Origin: Sulfuritalea sp.
Lineage (GTDB): Bacteria > Pseudomonadota > Gammaproteobacteria > Burkholderiales > Rhodocyclaceae
Assembly: GCA_030651305.1 (NCBI GenBank)
Contig: JAUSCI010000003.1
Location: 1 to 64,000 of the forward strand
DNA: 64,000 nucleotides
Reading direction: 5' to 3'
The translations under genes and the position numbers were made by a program. Each line of letters begins with the position of its first letter. Position 1 is the stretch's first letter. Below the pieces are notes generated by a model. It was not told where the DNA came from. It made no database searches and saw only the letters and a list, made by a program, of their open reading frames with translations. Shown piece by piece: positions 43,590 through 53,131 of this stretch.

Positions 43590-44489
43590 CTACTTGCCGG
43601 CGATTTTCTCCAGCTTTTCGGCGCGGATCAGCTGGCCGTCGAGGCCGGCATCCTTGGCCGTGCCGCCGTAGGCGATGGTCATCAATTGCGAGTAGTAGAG
43701 CACCGGCATGTTGAACTTGGTGCCCTGCTTCTTGTTGATCTCCGACTGATAGACCTCGACGTTGGCCTGGCACAGCGGGCAGGGCGTGACGATCATTTCC
43801 GCGCCGGCATCGTAGGCCGATTCGACGATGTCGCGAATCTGCTTCTGGCTCTTGTCCGGCTCGGAAAAGGCCAGGGCGCCGCCGCAGCAGGTGACCTTCT
43901 GATCGTAAGTGGTGAGGGCTTCGCCGCCGAAGGTTTCGACCATCTTGTCGAGATACAGCGGATTCTCGAAGGATTCGCCGACGATGCCGAACGGCCGATT
44001 GGTCTGGCAGCCGACGTAGCCGGCGAACTTGATGCCTTCCAGCGACTTCTTCATCGGCTGCTTGAGACCGTCGTAGCCGAAGTCCTCGATCAGCACTTCG
44101 ACCATGTGGCGCACATTCGCGCCGCCGCTGTAGTGCAGGCCGGCGGCGGCCAGTGCCTCGTTGGTTTCCTTCATCAGTTGTGCCGAGCCGTCGAGACGTT
44201 CCTTCGATTCGCGCGCACCCAGCCAGCAGGCGGCGCAGGTGGCGACGATATCCTGCCCCGGCAGATGCGTTTCGGCCTGGGCGAAGTTGCGTGCATTGAT
44301 GGCGTGGCGCGGCAACTCGCCGCCCTCGCAGTAGCCGATCGAGGCGCCGCAGCAATTCCAGTCGGGAATCTCGGTCAGCTTGACGTCGAGCGCCTTGCAC
44401 ATGGCCTTGGTCGAGACCAGATAGTTCGACGCCGAAGCCTTGAGCTGCGAGGAGCAACCGGGGTAGAACGCGTATTCTTTCTTTGCCAT
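43590..44489 (-). CDS. hdrB: HdrB-like CCG-domain subunit associated with Qmo
   Basis: A 299-aa protein with two CCG domains: CSSQ with PDWNCCGA (about residues 12-50), and GCQTN, VTCCGGA and CPLCQ (about 158-240). These cysteines build the non-cubane [4Fe-4S] clusters of heterodisulfide reductase subunit B. It is the last gene of the qmoA-qmoB-hdrC-hdrB operon. In this arrangement HdrB and HdrC stand in for QmoC, but neither has a heme-binding membrane domain. It should take part in electron transfer between Apr/Qmo and a quinone or other carrier in the cytoplasm. Confidence 0.88.
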   Translation of the reverse strand: MAKKEYAFYPGCSSQLKASASNYLVSTKAMCKALDVKLTEIPDWNCCGASIGYCEGGELPRHAINARNFAQAETHLPGQDIVATCAACWLGARESKERLDGSAQLMKETNEALAAAGLHYSGGANVRHMVEVLIEDFGYDGLKQPMKKSLEGIKFAGYVGCQTNRPFGIVGESFENPLYLDKMVETFGGEALTTYDQKVTCCGGALAFSEPDKSQKQIRDIVESAYDAGAEMIVTPCPLCQANVEVYQSEINKKQGTKFNMPVLYYSQLMTIAYGGTAKDAGLDGQLIRAEKLEKIAGK

Positions 44490-44503
44490 TTTCCGTTTCT
44501 CCG

Positions 44504-45100
44504 TCAGGCCGTGAAGCCCTTCTTGCGATCCTCGATTTCCTTCGCCTTGGCCACGATGGCGTGGAATCCCTTGAGATCCTTGAGCCCGTGCCCGCCGAAA
44601 ATTTCCATGGGGTTGAGGCGCTTGGCCAGCAGCATGCCGAGGCCGATGCTCTGCATTCCGAACGCAGTCTTGATGCCCGACACCAGACCGTCCTTGAAGT
44701 AGAGGCCGAGCGTCAGTGTCAGCTCATTGACGCGCCCCTTTTTGGTCAGGTTGTTCCAGAACATGGTGGCGAAAACGCGGGTCGGTTGGCCTTTCGGCGC
44801 CATGCCAATGCGATGGGCATAGTTGGCCAGGCCGTGCATGATGTGGGTGATCGGCAGCTCTCGCGGGCAGCGCACGATGCAGTTGTAGCAAGAGGTGCAC
44901 ATGAACATCGAGTCCGAGCCGAGCACTTCTTCGCGCTTGCCGGCACGGATCATCATGAAGATCTTCTGCGGCGAATGTTCCCAATCCGGACCGAAGGGGC
45001 AGGAGCCGGCGCAGACGCCGCACTGCATGCACATCTTCACCATGTGGCCTTCTTCGACGCGCTCCTCGACTTCCTTGAGGAAGTTGTTCTGATAGCTCAT
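44504..45100 (-). CDS. hdrC: HdrC-like [4Fe-4S] subunit associated with Qmo
   Basis: A 198-aa protein with two [4Fe-4S] motifs, CMQCGVCAGSCPFG (about residues 24-37) and CTSCYNCIVRCPRE (about 68-81), as in HdrC and the N-terminal part of QmoC. The rest is soluble and ends with a charged helix; no membrane helices are evident, so the cytochrome b domain of QmoC is missing. It lies 20 bases after qmoB and 14 bases before hdrB. It probably relays electrons between QmoB and HdrB. Confidence 0.88.
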   Translation of the reverse strand: MSYQNNFLKEVEERVEEGHMVKMCMQCGVCAGSCPFGPDWEHSPQKIFMMIRAGKREEVLGSDSMFMCTSCYNCIVRCPRELPITHIMHGLANYAHRIGMAPKGQPTRVFATMFWNNLTKKGRVNELTLTLGLYFKDGLVSGIKTAFGMQSIGLGMLLAKRLNPMEIFGGHGLKDLKGFHAIVAKAKEIEDRKKGFTA

Positions 45101-45120
45101 TGTCGTTGCTCTCCGTCGGC

Positions 45121-47376
45121 CTAGTTGAAGCCCTTCATGGGCGACATGCCAAGTTCATTGATCTGCGCCACGTAGTCGTTGATCAGCGTGACCACGCGCT
45201 GGTTGTCGGTGATGGCGACTTCCTGCGTCACCACGCGCTCGGGTTCGAGTCCCAACTGGGTCAGCGTGTCGCCGATCTTGCTCATGCGGTAGTGCGCGAG
45301 TTCCGAGCCCTTGACGAAGTGGCACTGGTAATCGTCGCCCTTCTTGCAGCCCATCATCATCACGCCGTCGAAGCCCGAATTCAGCGCGTCGGTGATCCAG
45401 ATGGTGTTCACTGAACCGAGGCAGCGCACCGGGATGATGCGGACGAAGGCGGAATACACGGTGCGCGACAGGCCTGCCATGTCCAGCGCCGGATAGGCGT
45501 CGTTTTCGCAGGCGAGGATCAGGATGCGCGGCCGCTCCGAGAATTCGTCGGGCATGTCCACGGCCTTGATCTGGCTGCCGACGGTATCCACCGAATAGTT
45601 GTCGAAGGAGATCACCCGTACCGGACAGGCGCCCATGCAGGTACCGCAACGGCGGCAGCGCTGCTCGTTGAACACCGGGAAGCGCTTTTCGTCCTCGTCG
45701 ATGGCGCCGAAGGGACATTCCACCGTGCAGCGCTTGCACTGGGTGCAGCCTTCAAGGCGCACCAGCGGATAGGACAGGTCGCCCGAGCGGGGGTGGGCAG
45801 CGCGCCCGAGGCTGGCGTTTTCGACGGCCTGAATGGCTTTTAGCGCAGCGCCGGTGGCGTCTTCCGTGGCCTGCAGTATGTCCATCGGGCGTCGCACCGG
45901 GCCGGCGGCGTAGATGCCGGTGCGGCGGGTTTCGTAAGGGAAGCAGATGAAGTGCGAATCGGCAAAGCCGTATTTGAACTGCGGCAGATCCGGCCCCTGA
46001 CGGTAGGTCAGGTTGAGCACGGAGGCCTTGTTCATCACGACAATCTTCTGCTTGGCCTCATCCGAGCCGCCATCGGCTGCGGCGGTGAGTTCGGTCCAGG
46101 CATCGAGTTCCACGCCGGCGCTGGGCACCTGGCCGGTGGCCAGCACCACCAGATCGGCATCGATCGAGCTGTCTTCATCGAGGATCAGGTCCTTGAACCC
46201 GACCTTGCATGCATCACCTCCGGACACTGCGGTGACCTTGGCCTTGGTGAAGATCACGCCCTTTTCCTGGGCGCTGCGATAGAAGTCTTCGCCCATGCCC
46301 GGCACGCGCAGATCCGAATACATCACGACGGTATCGATGTCGGGGTTCTGGTCCTTGAAGTACATCGCCTGCTTGATGCTGGTGGCGCAGCAATGGCCCG
46401 AGCAGTACTCCAGGTGCTGGCCGCTGCCGTTGCCGCCGTGGCCGCGCTGGCCGGCGCATTGGACGAAGACCACGGCCTTGACCTCCTTGCCGTCGGCGCG
46501 CTTGATGGCGCCACCGTTGGCTGCGATCGCCAGCGCCTCCAGGCCGGCCTGGTCGACCACGTTGGCCTGGCCGCCGCCGAGTTCCGGCAGCTTGGCGATG
46601 TCATAGCCGGTAAAGCCGGTGGCCTGCACGATGGCGCCGACTGTCTCGTCGGTAACCGCGCCGCTTTCTTGCGCAATCTTGACCGTGAAGCGGCCTGGTG
46701 CGCCGGCAGTTTCCGCCAGGCTGGAGTTCAGATGCACCTTGATCAGCGGGTGCGCGGCGATCTTCGCCACCAGTGCCGCCAGCCCGGTGTCCTGCGGCTC
46801 GGCATAGGGGGCCTTGAACGGCACACGCTTCCACAATTTCGTCGCCCAGCCGCCGAGTTGGCCCTGCTTTTCGACGATGACCGTTTCGTAGCCGGCGTCG
46901 GCGGCATCCAGCGCCGCGGTCAGTCCGGACATGCCGCCGCCGACCACCAGAATGCGCTTGTTTTGCGCCTTGTCCGGATTCCCGGCCGGCAGTTTCATCT
47001 TCTTGAGTTCGGCGCAGCCCATGCGCACGTAGTCGTTGGCCATTTCCTGCCGCACTTCATCGTGCGCTTCGCCTGCGGCGACAATCCACAGCACGCCTTC
47101 ACGCAGATTGGCGCGCGACATGGCGACGGTGGGGAAGTGGAAGGCCTCGGTCTTGGCGCGGCGCGAGCAGGCGGCGATGCAAACATGCGTGACGGCTTCG
47201 TTGGCGATGTCGTCGTTGATCGTCTGTACGCCTTCGGCGTTGCACAGGAAGGGATGGCTTTTGACCACCTGCATCTTGCCTTCCTTCTGCGCGATCTTTT
47301 CCAGCGTCTTGATGTCGAGTTTGTCGCCGAGGCCGCAGCCGGAGCAGATGTATGCAGCGAATTTGTTGTCAGCCAT
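45121..47376 (-). CDS. qmoB: QmoB-like HdrA/MvhD-type flavin iron-sulfur protein
   Basis: A 751-aa protein. The HdrA-like N-terminal part has an early CSGCG, the FAD motif VVGGGMSGLTAALDAA (about residues 149-164) and a second conserved QCAGQRG with CSGHCC (about 308-330). Two [4Fe-4S] ferredoxin motifs follow, CTQCKRCTVECPFG and CRRCGTCMGACPV (about 545-590). An MvhD-like domain ends the chain, with LACEND, VRCLGS and GCKKGDDYQC (about 622-695). This is the QmoB layout. Together with QmoA it should accept electrons from AprB and may pass them on, possibly with flavin-based bifurcation or confurcation. It starts 2 bases after qmoA. Confidence 0.92.
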   Translation of the reverse strand: MADNKFAAYICSGCGLGDKLDIKTLEKIAQKEGKMQVVKSHPFLCNAEGVQTINDDIANEAVTHVCIAACSRRAKTEAFHFPTVAMSRANLREGVLWIVAAGEAHDEVRQEMANDYVRMGCAELKKMKLPAGNPDKAQNKRILVVGGGMSGLTAALDAADAGYETVIVEKQGQLGGWATKLWKRVPFKAPYAEPQDTGLAALVAKIAAHPLIKVHLNSSLAETAGAPGRFTVKIAQESGAVTDETVGAIVQATGFTGYDIAKLPELGGGQANVVDQAGLEALAIAANGGAIKRADGKEVKAVVFVQCAGQRGHGGNGSGQHLEYCSGHCCATSIKQAMYFKDQNPDIDTVVMYSDLRVPGMGEDFYRSAQEKGVIFTKAKVTAVSGGDACKVGFKDLILDEDSSIDADLVVLATGQVPSAGVELDAWTELTAAADGGSDEAKQKIVVMNKASVLNLTYRQGPDLPQFKYGFADSHFICFPYETRRTGIYAAGPVRRPMDILQATEDATGAALKAIQAVENASLGRAAHPRSGDLSYPLVRLEGCTQCKRCTVECPFGAIDEDEKRFPVFNEQRCRRCGTCMGACPVRVISFDNYSVDTVGSQIKAVDMPDEFSERPRILILACENDAYPALDMAGLSRTVYSAFVRIIPVRCLGSVNTIWITDALNSGFDGVMMMGCKKGDDYQCHFVKGSELAHYRMSKIGDTLTQLGLEPERVVTQEVAITDNQRVVTLINDYVAQINELGMSPMKGFN

Positions 47377-47378
47377 GA

Positions 47379-48674
47379 TCAGACCTTCTCCGTACGGGCT
47401 GTTTTGTGGATCACCTTGATCGCACGCAGCGCGGCGGCGGTGGCGCTTTGCACCGAGCGATTGACATCGAGCGGGCTGCTGGCAGCGCCGGCGCCGAACA
47501 TGCCTTCGTCCTCAATGGCCCCCTTGCAGCCCTCGATGAAGCCCGACGAGTCGAGCAGCATGTCATCCGGCAGCCTGATGCCGTTGGCTTCGGGCTCCAT
47601 GCCGACGGCCAGGACGACCAGGTCATGCGTCGTGGCATAGCGGTGATAACCCTCGGTATCCACGCCGTGCAGCACCGGGTTGGCATCCTTGTCCTCGGTG
47701 ATCTCGGCGACCTTGGATTTGATGAAACTGACCGTGGGATCGTTCCACACCATGGCGTAAAAGTCTTCGAGGCGATCGATGGCGCGGATATCGATGTAAT
47801 ACACGGTCGACTTGCCGCCGTCGCCGCAGGATTCGCGCACATACTGGGTCTGCTTCAACGATGCCATGCAGCAGATGCGCGAACAGTGGCGCAGGTGGTT
47901 CTCGTCGCGCGAGCCGGCGCACTGGATGAAGGCGATATTTTTCGCCGGCTTGCCATCGGACGGGCGCAGTATCTTGCCGCCGGTGGGGCCGTGCGGGTCG
48001 GCGAGGCGTTCGAATTCGAGACTGGTGATGACGTTGGCGTAGCGGTCGTAGCCGTAGGGCTGGATCTTCGCCGCGTCGTAGGGTTTCCAGCCGGTGGCCC
48101 AGATCACGGCGCCGACCTTGATCTCGACCGTTTCTTCCTTCATCTCCAGATCGACGGCGCCGACCTTGCAGGCGGCCTTGGCCTTTTCGCCCTCTGGCGT
48201 GCCGACGATCGAGGGATCGATCACATAACGCTGCGGGTAAGCCATGGCGTGCGGCAGATAGGCGGCGCGGGTCTTGGCCAGACCGTATTCGTAAGGATTG
48301 TCTATTTCGGCGCTGACCGCGCTGGCGCAATCGCCGCAGCCGGTGCAGTTCTCGGTGACATAGCGCGGCGAGACTTTGAGCGTCACCGTGTAGTCGCCGC
48401 GCCGTCCGGAAACGGCGAGCACCTCGGTCATGGTCATGGTGCGCACCTTGCGATTGCCCTTGAGGCGGCGCAAGTTGATTTCCAGCCCGCAAGTCGGGTG
48501 GCACATCTTGGGAAAGTAGCGGTAGAGAAGGGCGGTGCGGCCACCCAGCGTCGGAGTCTTTTCCGCCAGGATGACCTGCTTGCCGCACTCAGCGGCTTCG
48601 AGCGCGGCCGTCATGCCGCTGATGCCGCCGCCAACGACCAGAATGGCCTGGCTGGTTGCTATTGAAGCCGTCAC
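47379..48674 (-). CDS. qmoA: QmoA-like HdrA-type flavoprotein
   Basis: A 431-aa HdrA-family flavoprotein: FAD motif VVGGGISGMTAALEAA (about residues 13-28), a cysteine-containing stretch PKMCHPTCGLE (about 55-65), NCTGCGDC (about 109-116), and QCAGSRDENHLRHCSRICC (about 261-279). Length and gene order match QmoA of sulfate reducers and some sulfur oxidisers. The start is GTG at 48674; an out-of-frame ATG overlaps it. It is the first gene of the qmo operon, and an IS1182-type element begins 126 bases upstream, so its promoter must lie in the short remaining gap or inside the element. Confidence 0.92.
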   Translation of the reverse strand: MTASIATSQAILVVGGGISGMTAALEAAECGKQVILAEKTPTLGGRTALLYRYFPKMCHPTCGLEINLRRLKGNRKVRTMTMTEVLAVSGRRGDYTVTLKVSPRYVTENCTGCGDCASAVSAEIDNPYEYGLAKTRAAYLPHAMAYPQRYVIDPSIVGTPEGEKAKAACKVGAVDLEMKEETVEIKVGAVIWATGWKPYDAAKIQPYGYDRYANVITSLEFERLADPHGPTGGKILRPSDGKPAKNIAFIQCAGSRDENHLRHCSRICCMASLKQTQYVRESCGDGGKSTVYYIDIRAIDRLEDFYAMVWNDPTVSFIKSKVAEITEDKDANPVLHGVDTEGYHRYATTHDLVVLAVGMEPEANGIRLPDDMLLDSSGFIEGCKGAIEDEGMFGAGAASSPLDVNRSVQSATAAALRAIKVIHKTARTEKV

Positions 48675-48796
48675 ATCGAGCTCCCGGGTTAAGGTTCTTG
48701 TGTGCCGCGAATATTAGCGGTTGCTGAGGCGCTCGCGAGTGCAATCTTCCAATGTTCGGATAGAAAAGCTGAATGCGCCGAACTTGTTGCGGGTGT

Positions 48797-48800
48797 CTAG
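48797..48800. repeat. target-site duplication, left copy (CTAG)
   Basis: CTAG directly abuts the left end of the IS1182-type element and is repeated at 50341-50344 at the right end. Confidence 0.75.
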
Positions 48801-48817
48801 CAGCCTGTCGGACTTGA
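48801..48817 (+). repeat. IS left terminal inverted repeat
   Basis: CAGCCTGTCGGACTTGA; pairs with the right end, with differences at positions 5 and 16. Confidence 0.8.
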
Positions 48818-48920
48818 GGCCGTCCGGTAGTTCGATTTCACGATCCGGGACGAATTCACGCGTTTCAGGCTGAAATCAGGTCGTATTGTCATGGAATCGT
48901 GATGCTCCTGTCCTATTTTC

Positions 48921-50297
48921 TTACGGCAGACGCAATACGGCCATGCGCTTCAAATTCCACGCGAGGCAAACCAGCGTCCATTCGTTCCGGACATTCTCCA
49001 GACCGCGCAGCAGAAACTGACGGAATCCCATCACCGACTTGATGATGCCGAACACCGGTTCCACGGTTTGCTTGCGCAACGCATAGGCCGCGCGGCCGGT
49101 CTTGGTTTTGAGCGCATGCTTCATCGCATCGACGGGTGACGCGTCCCCGGCCAGCGGTGACGGCTCGGTGAAACGCTCGCGCCACTGCGGGTGGTGCCCA
49201 TCGCGCTTGACCGCAATCAGCGGCGTGATCTTGGCGGCGTTGCAGGCCGTGACGTTCTTCTGGCTGAAGTAACCCGTATCCGCGAGGATAGTGTCTGGCT
49301 GATTCAGTCCTGCGGGATTCGCTTGCATCTTTGCCACCATCGGCTCGACCTGCTCCTTGTCGTTCGTCGCCTGGGTAACGTGCGAGACGAGGATCAGCAT
49401 CGATTCGGTATCGACCACCGCCTGGGCGTTGTAGCACTGCTCGAAGCCGCCATCGGCGACCTTCATGATCCGCGATTCTTCGTCCGTCAGGTTGATCTGG
49501 TCGTCCGCACGCGGGCCGGACTCGGGCGGTGTCGGTGGCTTGCCGCCGGGCTTCTTGCCCGTCGCCGCTTCTTTCTCTGCGCGGGCCGCCAGCTTGGCGG
49601 CGTATTCCGCTTGTTCCTGTTCGTGCCGCTCCTTGGCCCGCGCCTCAATCTTGGCTTTGGCTACCGCAATCGCCGCCAGGCGATCCTCGCGACGCTTGAT
49701 CTCGTCGGGCAGGCTCACCCCATCGGGCACCGACGACTGGTCGGCGGCTTCCGCCAGCGTCAGCAGTTCCTGGACTTCGGCCTTCAGGTGCGCTTCGATC
49801 ATCCGTGCGTGGCCATACGACAGGGCGCTGTGCCGGCTGGCGTTGGCGTGAATCTTGGTGCCGTCCAGACTGACGGTGCCGAAACGCGAGAGCTGGTTCT
49901 CCCGCGCGACTTGCAGCACTTGCACAAAGGCGGACTGGAATTCCTTGCCAAAGCGCTTCCGGAAGGTCGCCAGGGTGTCGTGATCCGGATGCCGGTTGCA
50001 GGCGATGTACCGATACGCCAACGAATCAAAGGTCGCCCGCTCGATCTTGCGGCTGGAGAATGTCCCGGTGGCGTAGCCATAGATCAGCAGCGAGAGCAGC
50101 ATCGCCGGGTGATACGCCTCGCTGCCACGCCCGGCATAGGCGCGTTCCAGTGCCGAGAGATCTAGTCCTTCCACCACGTCAACGACGTAGCGCGCCAGGT
50201 GCGCCTCCGGCAACCACTCCTGTACCGAGGGCGGTAACAGGTAGTCGGTGTCTCGATCTATCGGGTGAAAGGCCATGGCAATGTCCGTCTGATTCAA
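48921..50297 (-). CDS. IS1182-family transposase
   Basis: A 458-aa DDE transposase of the IS1182 group. The N-terminal DUF772-type domain (about residues 20-110) has RYVVDVVEGLD and YHPAMLLSLLIYGYATG. Catalytic acids are expected in VSLDGTKIHANAS (about 142), LADTGYFSQKN (about 335) and TVEPVFGIIKSVMGF (about 421). A long charged linker with a Pro/Gly-rich stretch (about 190-270) is usual for the family. The frame is uninterrupted, so the element may still be able to move. Confidence 0.95.
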   Translation of the reverse strand: MNQTDIAMAFHPIDRDTDYLLPPSVQEWLPEAHLARYVVDVVEGLDLSALERAYAGRGSEAYHPAMLLSLLIYGYATGTFSSRKIERATFDSLAYRYIACNRHPDHDTLATFRKRFGKEFQSAFVQVLQVARENQLSRFGTVSLDGTKIHANASRHSALSYGHARMIEAHLKAEVQELLTLAEAADQSSVPDGVSLPDEIKRREDRLAAIAVAKAKIEARAKERHEQEQAEYAAKLAARAEKEAATGKKPGGKPPTPPESGPRADDQINLTDEESRIMKVADGGFEQCYNAQAVVDTESMLILVSHVTQATNDKEQVEPMVAKMQANPAGLNQPDTILADTGYFSQKNVTACNAAKITPLIAVKRDGHHPQWRERFTEPSPLAGDASPVDAMKHALKTKTGRAAYALRKQTVEPVFGIIKSVMGFRQFLLRGLENVRNEWTLVCLAWNLKRMAVLRLP

Positions 50298-50323
50298 TGG
50301 CTATGATTATAGCATAATACGGG

Positions 50324-50340
50324 TTAAGTCCGACAAGCTG
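50324..50340 (-). repeat. IS right terminal inverted repeat
   Basis: Read from the outer end on the - strand it is CAGCTTGTCGGACTTAA, 15 of 17 identical to the left end. Confidence 0.8.
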
Positions 50341-50344
50341 CTAG
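50341..50344. repeat. target-site duplication, right copy (CTAG)
   Basis: CTAG after the right IS end. On the - strand the TAG within it is the stop codon of the hybrid kinase, so insertion happened exactly at the end of that gene. Confidence 0.75.
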
Positions 50345-53100
50345 CGACGATTCAAGGCCTTGCGAGCAGCATCGACAAGCGCTGTCAACGCCGCGATCAA
50401 CGTCGTGCAGCAAGGCTCGATTGCGTTCGATGCACTGCCATTGCGGAGTGCCGCATGGAGAGCCGCAGCCGCATCTGACACCGTTGCGGCCCCAAGATTG
50501 CCAGCCGAACCTTTCAGCGTGTGGGCCAATTTCTTGAGGGCTTCGAGGTCGTTCGACGCCCGCTTTTCGGCGAGCTTCATCGCATCGTATGCGTGACTGT
50601 CGATGAACATTCCGAGCAGCCGTACATATTTCGTCATGTTGCCGCGCACCATCGCCAGGCCCTGCTCGACATCCAAACCCGGGACATCTGCCAGGCGCTG
50701 TCGCCATTCGTCGGAATCCGCCGTCGGCGGGGTTGCCGATACTTCGTCCGATGGCCGTGCGGTGTTCGGTACTGGCGACGTCGTCGCACCGGCTTGCGCT
50801 TCGGTCATCGGCAGCCACTTGAGCAGCATCCGGTAGAGGGCGTCTGGATTCACCGGCTTGGCAACGAAATCGTTCATGCCCGCATTCTGACAGGCAAGGC
50901 GATCCTCGTCGAAGGCGTTGGCGGTCATCGCCAGAATGGGCTTTGTCTCCCAGCCCGGCATGGCGCGGATGGCGCGGGTAGCCTCCAGGCCATCCATCTG
51001 TGGCATCTGCACATCCATCAGGATCAGGGCGTAGTCGTTGCCACGAGCCTGGTCCACCGCTTCGCGGCCATTCTTCGCGGTGTCCACCGCCAAAGCGGCT
51101 CCGTGCAGCAGTTCCAGGGCGACTTCGCGGTTGACTTCGTTGTCCTCGGCCAAGAGGAGCCTTGCGCCGCCATGGCAACGGCGCAGTTCGGCCTCGGCAT
51201 CGTCCGCTCTGGCAGTCGCGGTTGGCATGACGCCGTGGCCGCGCCGCAGGCGGGCAGTGAACCAGAAGACGCTGCCCTTGCCCAATTCGCTTTGCGCCCC
51301 GGCCTCGCCCCCCATCAGTTCGGCCAGATGCCGGGTGATTGCCAGGCCGAGGCCGGTGCCGCCAAATTGGCGTGTGGTCGAGGCATCCTCCTGCACAAAG
51401 GCATGAAACACGCTGGACAGCTTTTCCGGGGAAACACCGATACCTGTGTCTTCAACCTCGAAGCGCACCAGAATCCCGTCATCGCCGTCTTCCAGAAGGA
51501 TCGCGCGTAAGGTGATGGAACCCCGCTCGGTAAATTTGATGGCGTTGCTGGTGTAGTTGAGCAAAGCCTGGCGCAGCCGCATGGGGTCTCCCCGCAGCCA
51601 GAGCGGGACGGCGTCGGGATCGACGGCGATTGCGAGCCCCTTGGCCTTGGCCTGATCGGTAATCATGGAACCAACATGGTCGAGGATGCTCGACAGGTGA
51701 AAGTCCGTCTGTTCCAGTGTCAGTTTGCCGGCCTCGATCTTGGAGATGTCGAGGATGTCGTTGATGATGGACAGGAGGTGCGCGGCGGCGGTATCGATCT
51801 TGCCCAGCCGATCGGACTGCTCAGGAGTCGCTTCGGCGCGGCGAAGCAGGTGGGTGAGACCGATGATGGCGTTCATCGGGGTACGGATCTCGTGGCTCAT
51901 GTTGGACAGGAAGGTACTCTTGGCGACGCTGGCGGCCTCGGCAGCGTTCTTGGCTTCTGCCAGTTCGGCGGTGCGCAATTCGACCAATTCTTCAAGATGG
52001 TAGCGGTAGCTTTCAAGCTCGGCCTCCGCGACGCGCATTTGCGTCACATCGTGGCCGATGCCGCTGAAGCCGACGACTTCTCCCGAGGCTGAATGATTCG
52101 CGACAGTGCTCCAAAGCATCAGATGAACCGTACCGTCGCGCGCTATCTGCCGGTTCTCGAACTTCAACATGCGAACGTTGGACTCCAGCCATTTGCCGAA
52201 GGCCTGCTTCGTTCCTTCGCGATCCTCCGGATGAACGAAATCGAACGCCGATAAACCGATGCAGGCTTGCGGAGTCACGCCGAAGATCGTTTCGGCAGAG
52301 CGGTTGACGAACTCGAATCGTCCCTCCCGATCCACCCGTGTAATCAGGTCGGGCGTATTTTCGACCAGGTCCTGGTAATGTTGTTCGCTGTCGCGCAGCG
52401 CAGCGACTGCTTGTGCCAGTTTCACGTTTTGGTGCTTCAGGCGCCAGGCAGCCGAATCGATCTCGTCCAGGTGCGGTGGCATCGAGTCGAGGCCAAGGCC
52501 TTCCTGCAGGGGCAGAATGCCCTGGCCCATGGCAATGACTTCCTGTTGCAGTCTGTTCAGGCGGCGAGTCACCACACGGCGAAAGAGAATGGCCATGAAA
52601 ATCGCCACCAGGAAAGTCTTCAGCCCGTTGCTGACGATGATCGAGACCGCACTTGCCATCAGCTGCCGGTATATGCCGTCGAGACTGGCGACCACCGTCA
52701 GGGTGCCGATTTCCTTGTCCGTGCCCCTGACTTCGTGGCGCAGGGAATAGCTTCTGGTCACGATATTGTCGGAAAGATTCCTGCCGGCGCTCCACTGCGC
52801 GTGGGTGTCGGGCGTGGCGACCGTGACCAGGGTGACGTTGGGCAGCAGGTTCAGCGCGTCCACCGCGCGCTGAACCTGCTGCTGGTCGAAATCCCAGACG
52901 CTGCCCGCTATGCTGGGCACATGGATCCTGACGGCGTCAAGTTGCTGGTCCAGCGCGCTGCGCAAGCCACGGTATTCGACAATAAGCTGGACGGCCGAGA
53001 GGCACAAGGTAATCAGGGAACTGAAGGCAATGATGAAAACGATCAGGCGGCGGCCAATCCGGTTTCTTTCGCCAAACAGCAGTACTTTCAGGCTCGGCAT
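50341..53100 (-). CDS. hybrid sensor histidine kinase (PAS-HisKA-HATPase-REC-HPt)
   Basis: A 919-aa membrane-bound hybrid kinase. Two membrane helices (about residues 18-40 and 155-180) enclose a periplasmic sensor. A PAS domain follows (about 230-350), then HisKA with [16 protein letters not shown] (about 400), HATPase with DTGIGVS and GGTGLGLAI, a receiver domain with [12 protein letters not shown] and [13 protein letters not shown], and a C-terminal HPt with [13 protein letters not shown]. The ATG at 53100 is preferred; a longer version from 53148 overlaps the upstream gene by 17 bases. The solute-binding protein upstream probably supplies the ligand signal. Its stop codon coincides with the IS target site. 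Confidence 0.93.
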   Translation of the reverse strand: MPSLKVLLFGERNRIGRRLIVFIIAFSSLITLCLSAVQLIVEYRGLRSALDQQLDAVRIHVPSIAGSVWDFDQQQVQRAVDALNLLPNVTLVTVATPDTHAQWSAGRNLSDNIVTRSYSLRHEVRGTDKEIGTLTVVASLDGIYRQLMASAVSIIVSNGLKTFLVAIFMAILFRRVVTRRLNRLQQEVIAMGQGILPLQEGLGLDSMPPHLDEIDSAAWRLKHQNVKLAQAVAALRDSEQHYQDLVENTPDLITRVDREGRFEFVNRSAETIFGVTPQACIGLSAFDFVHPEDREGTKQAFGKWLESNVRMLKFENRQIARDGTVHLMLWSTVANHSASGEVVGFSGIGHDVTQMRVAEAELESYRYHLEELVELRTAELAEAKNAAEAASVAKSTFLSNMSHEIRTPMNAIIGLTHLLRRAEATPEQSDRLGKIDTAAAHLLSIINDILDISKIEAGKLTLEQTDFHLSSILDHVGSMITDQAKAKGLAIAVDPDAVPLWLRGDPMRLRQALLNYTSNAIKFTERGSITLRAILLEDGDDGILVRFEVEDTGIGVSPEKLSSVFHAFVQEDASTTRQFGGTGLGLAITRHLAELMGGEAGAQSELGKGSVFWFTARLRRGHGVMPTATARADDAEAELRRCHGGARLLLAEDNEVNREVALELLHGAALAVDTAKNGREAVDQARGNDYALILMDVQMPQMDGLEATRAIRAMPGWETKPILAMTANAFDEDRLACQNAGMNDFVAKPVNPDALYRMLLKWLPMTEAQAGATTSPVPNTARPSDEVSATPPTADSDEWRQRLADVPGLDVEQGLAMVRGNMTKYVRLLGMFIDSHAYDAMKLAEKRASNDLEALKKLAHTLKGSAGNLGAATVSDAAAALHAALRNGSASNAIEPCCTTLIAALTALVDAARKALNRR

Positions 53101-53131
53101 TCTTTTTCCCGGAACCAGCGTCCCTGGCCGT

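Larger units (their letters stand above)
48801..50340 (-). mobile_element. IS1182-family insertion sequence, complete
   Basis: A 1540-bp element bounded by 17-bp terminal inverted repeats (48801-48817 and 50324-50340; 15 of 17 identical, starting CAGC and containing TGTCGGACTT). It is flanked by a CTAG direct repeat, and its transposase frame is intact. About 120 bases on the left of the transposase gene are non-coding. The element lies between qmoA and the hybrid kinase gene, both on the - strand. Confidence 0.88.

Noticed and set aside
48721-48800. Second transposase or partial insertion element left of the IS
   Set aside because: No coding sequence or inverted repeats were seen; the stretch is explained as the original 3' flank of the hybrid kinase gene.
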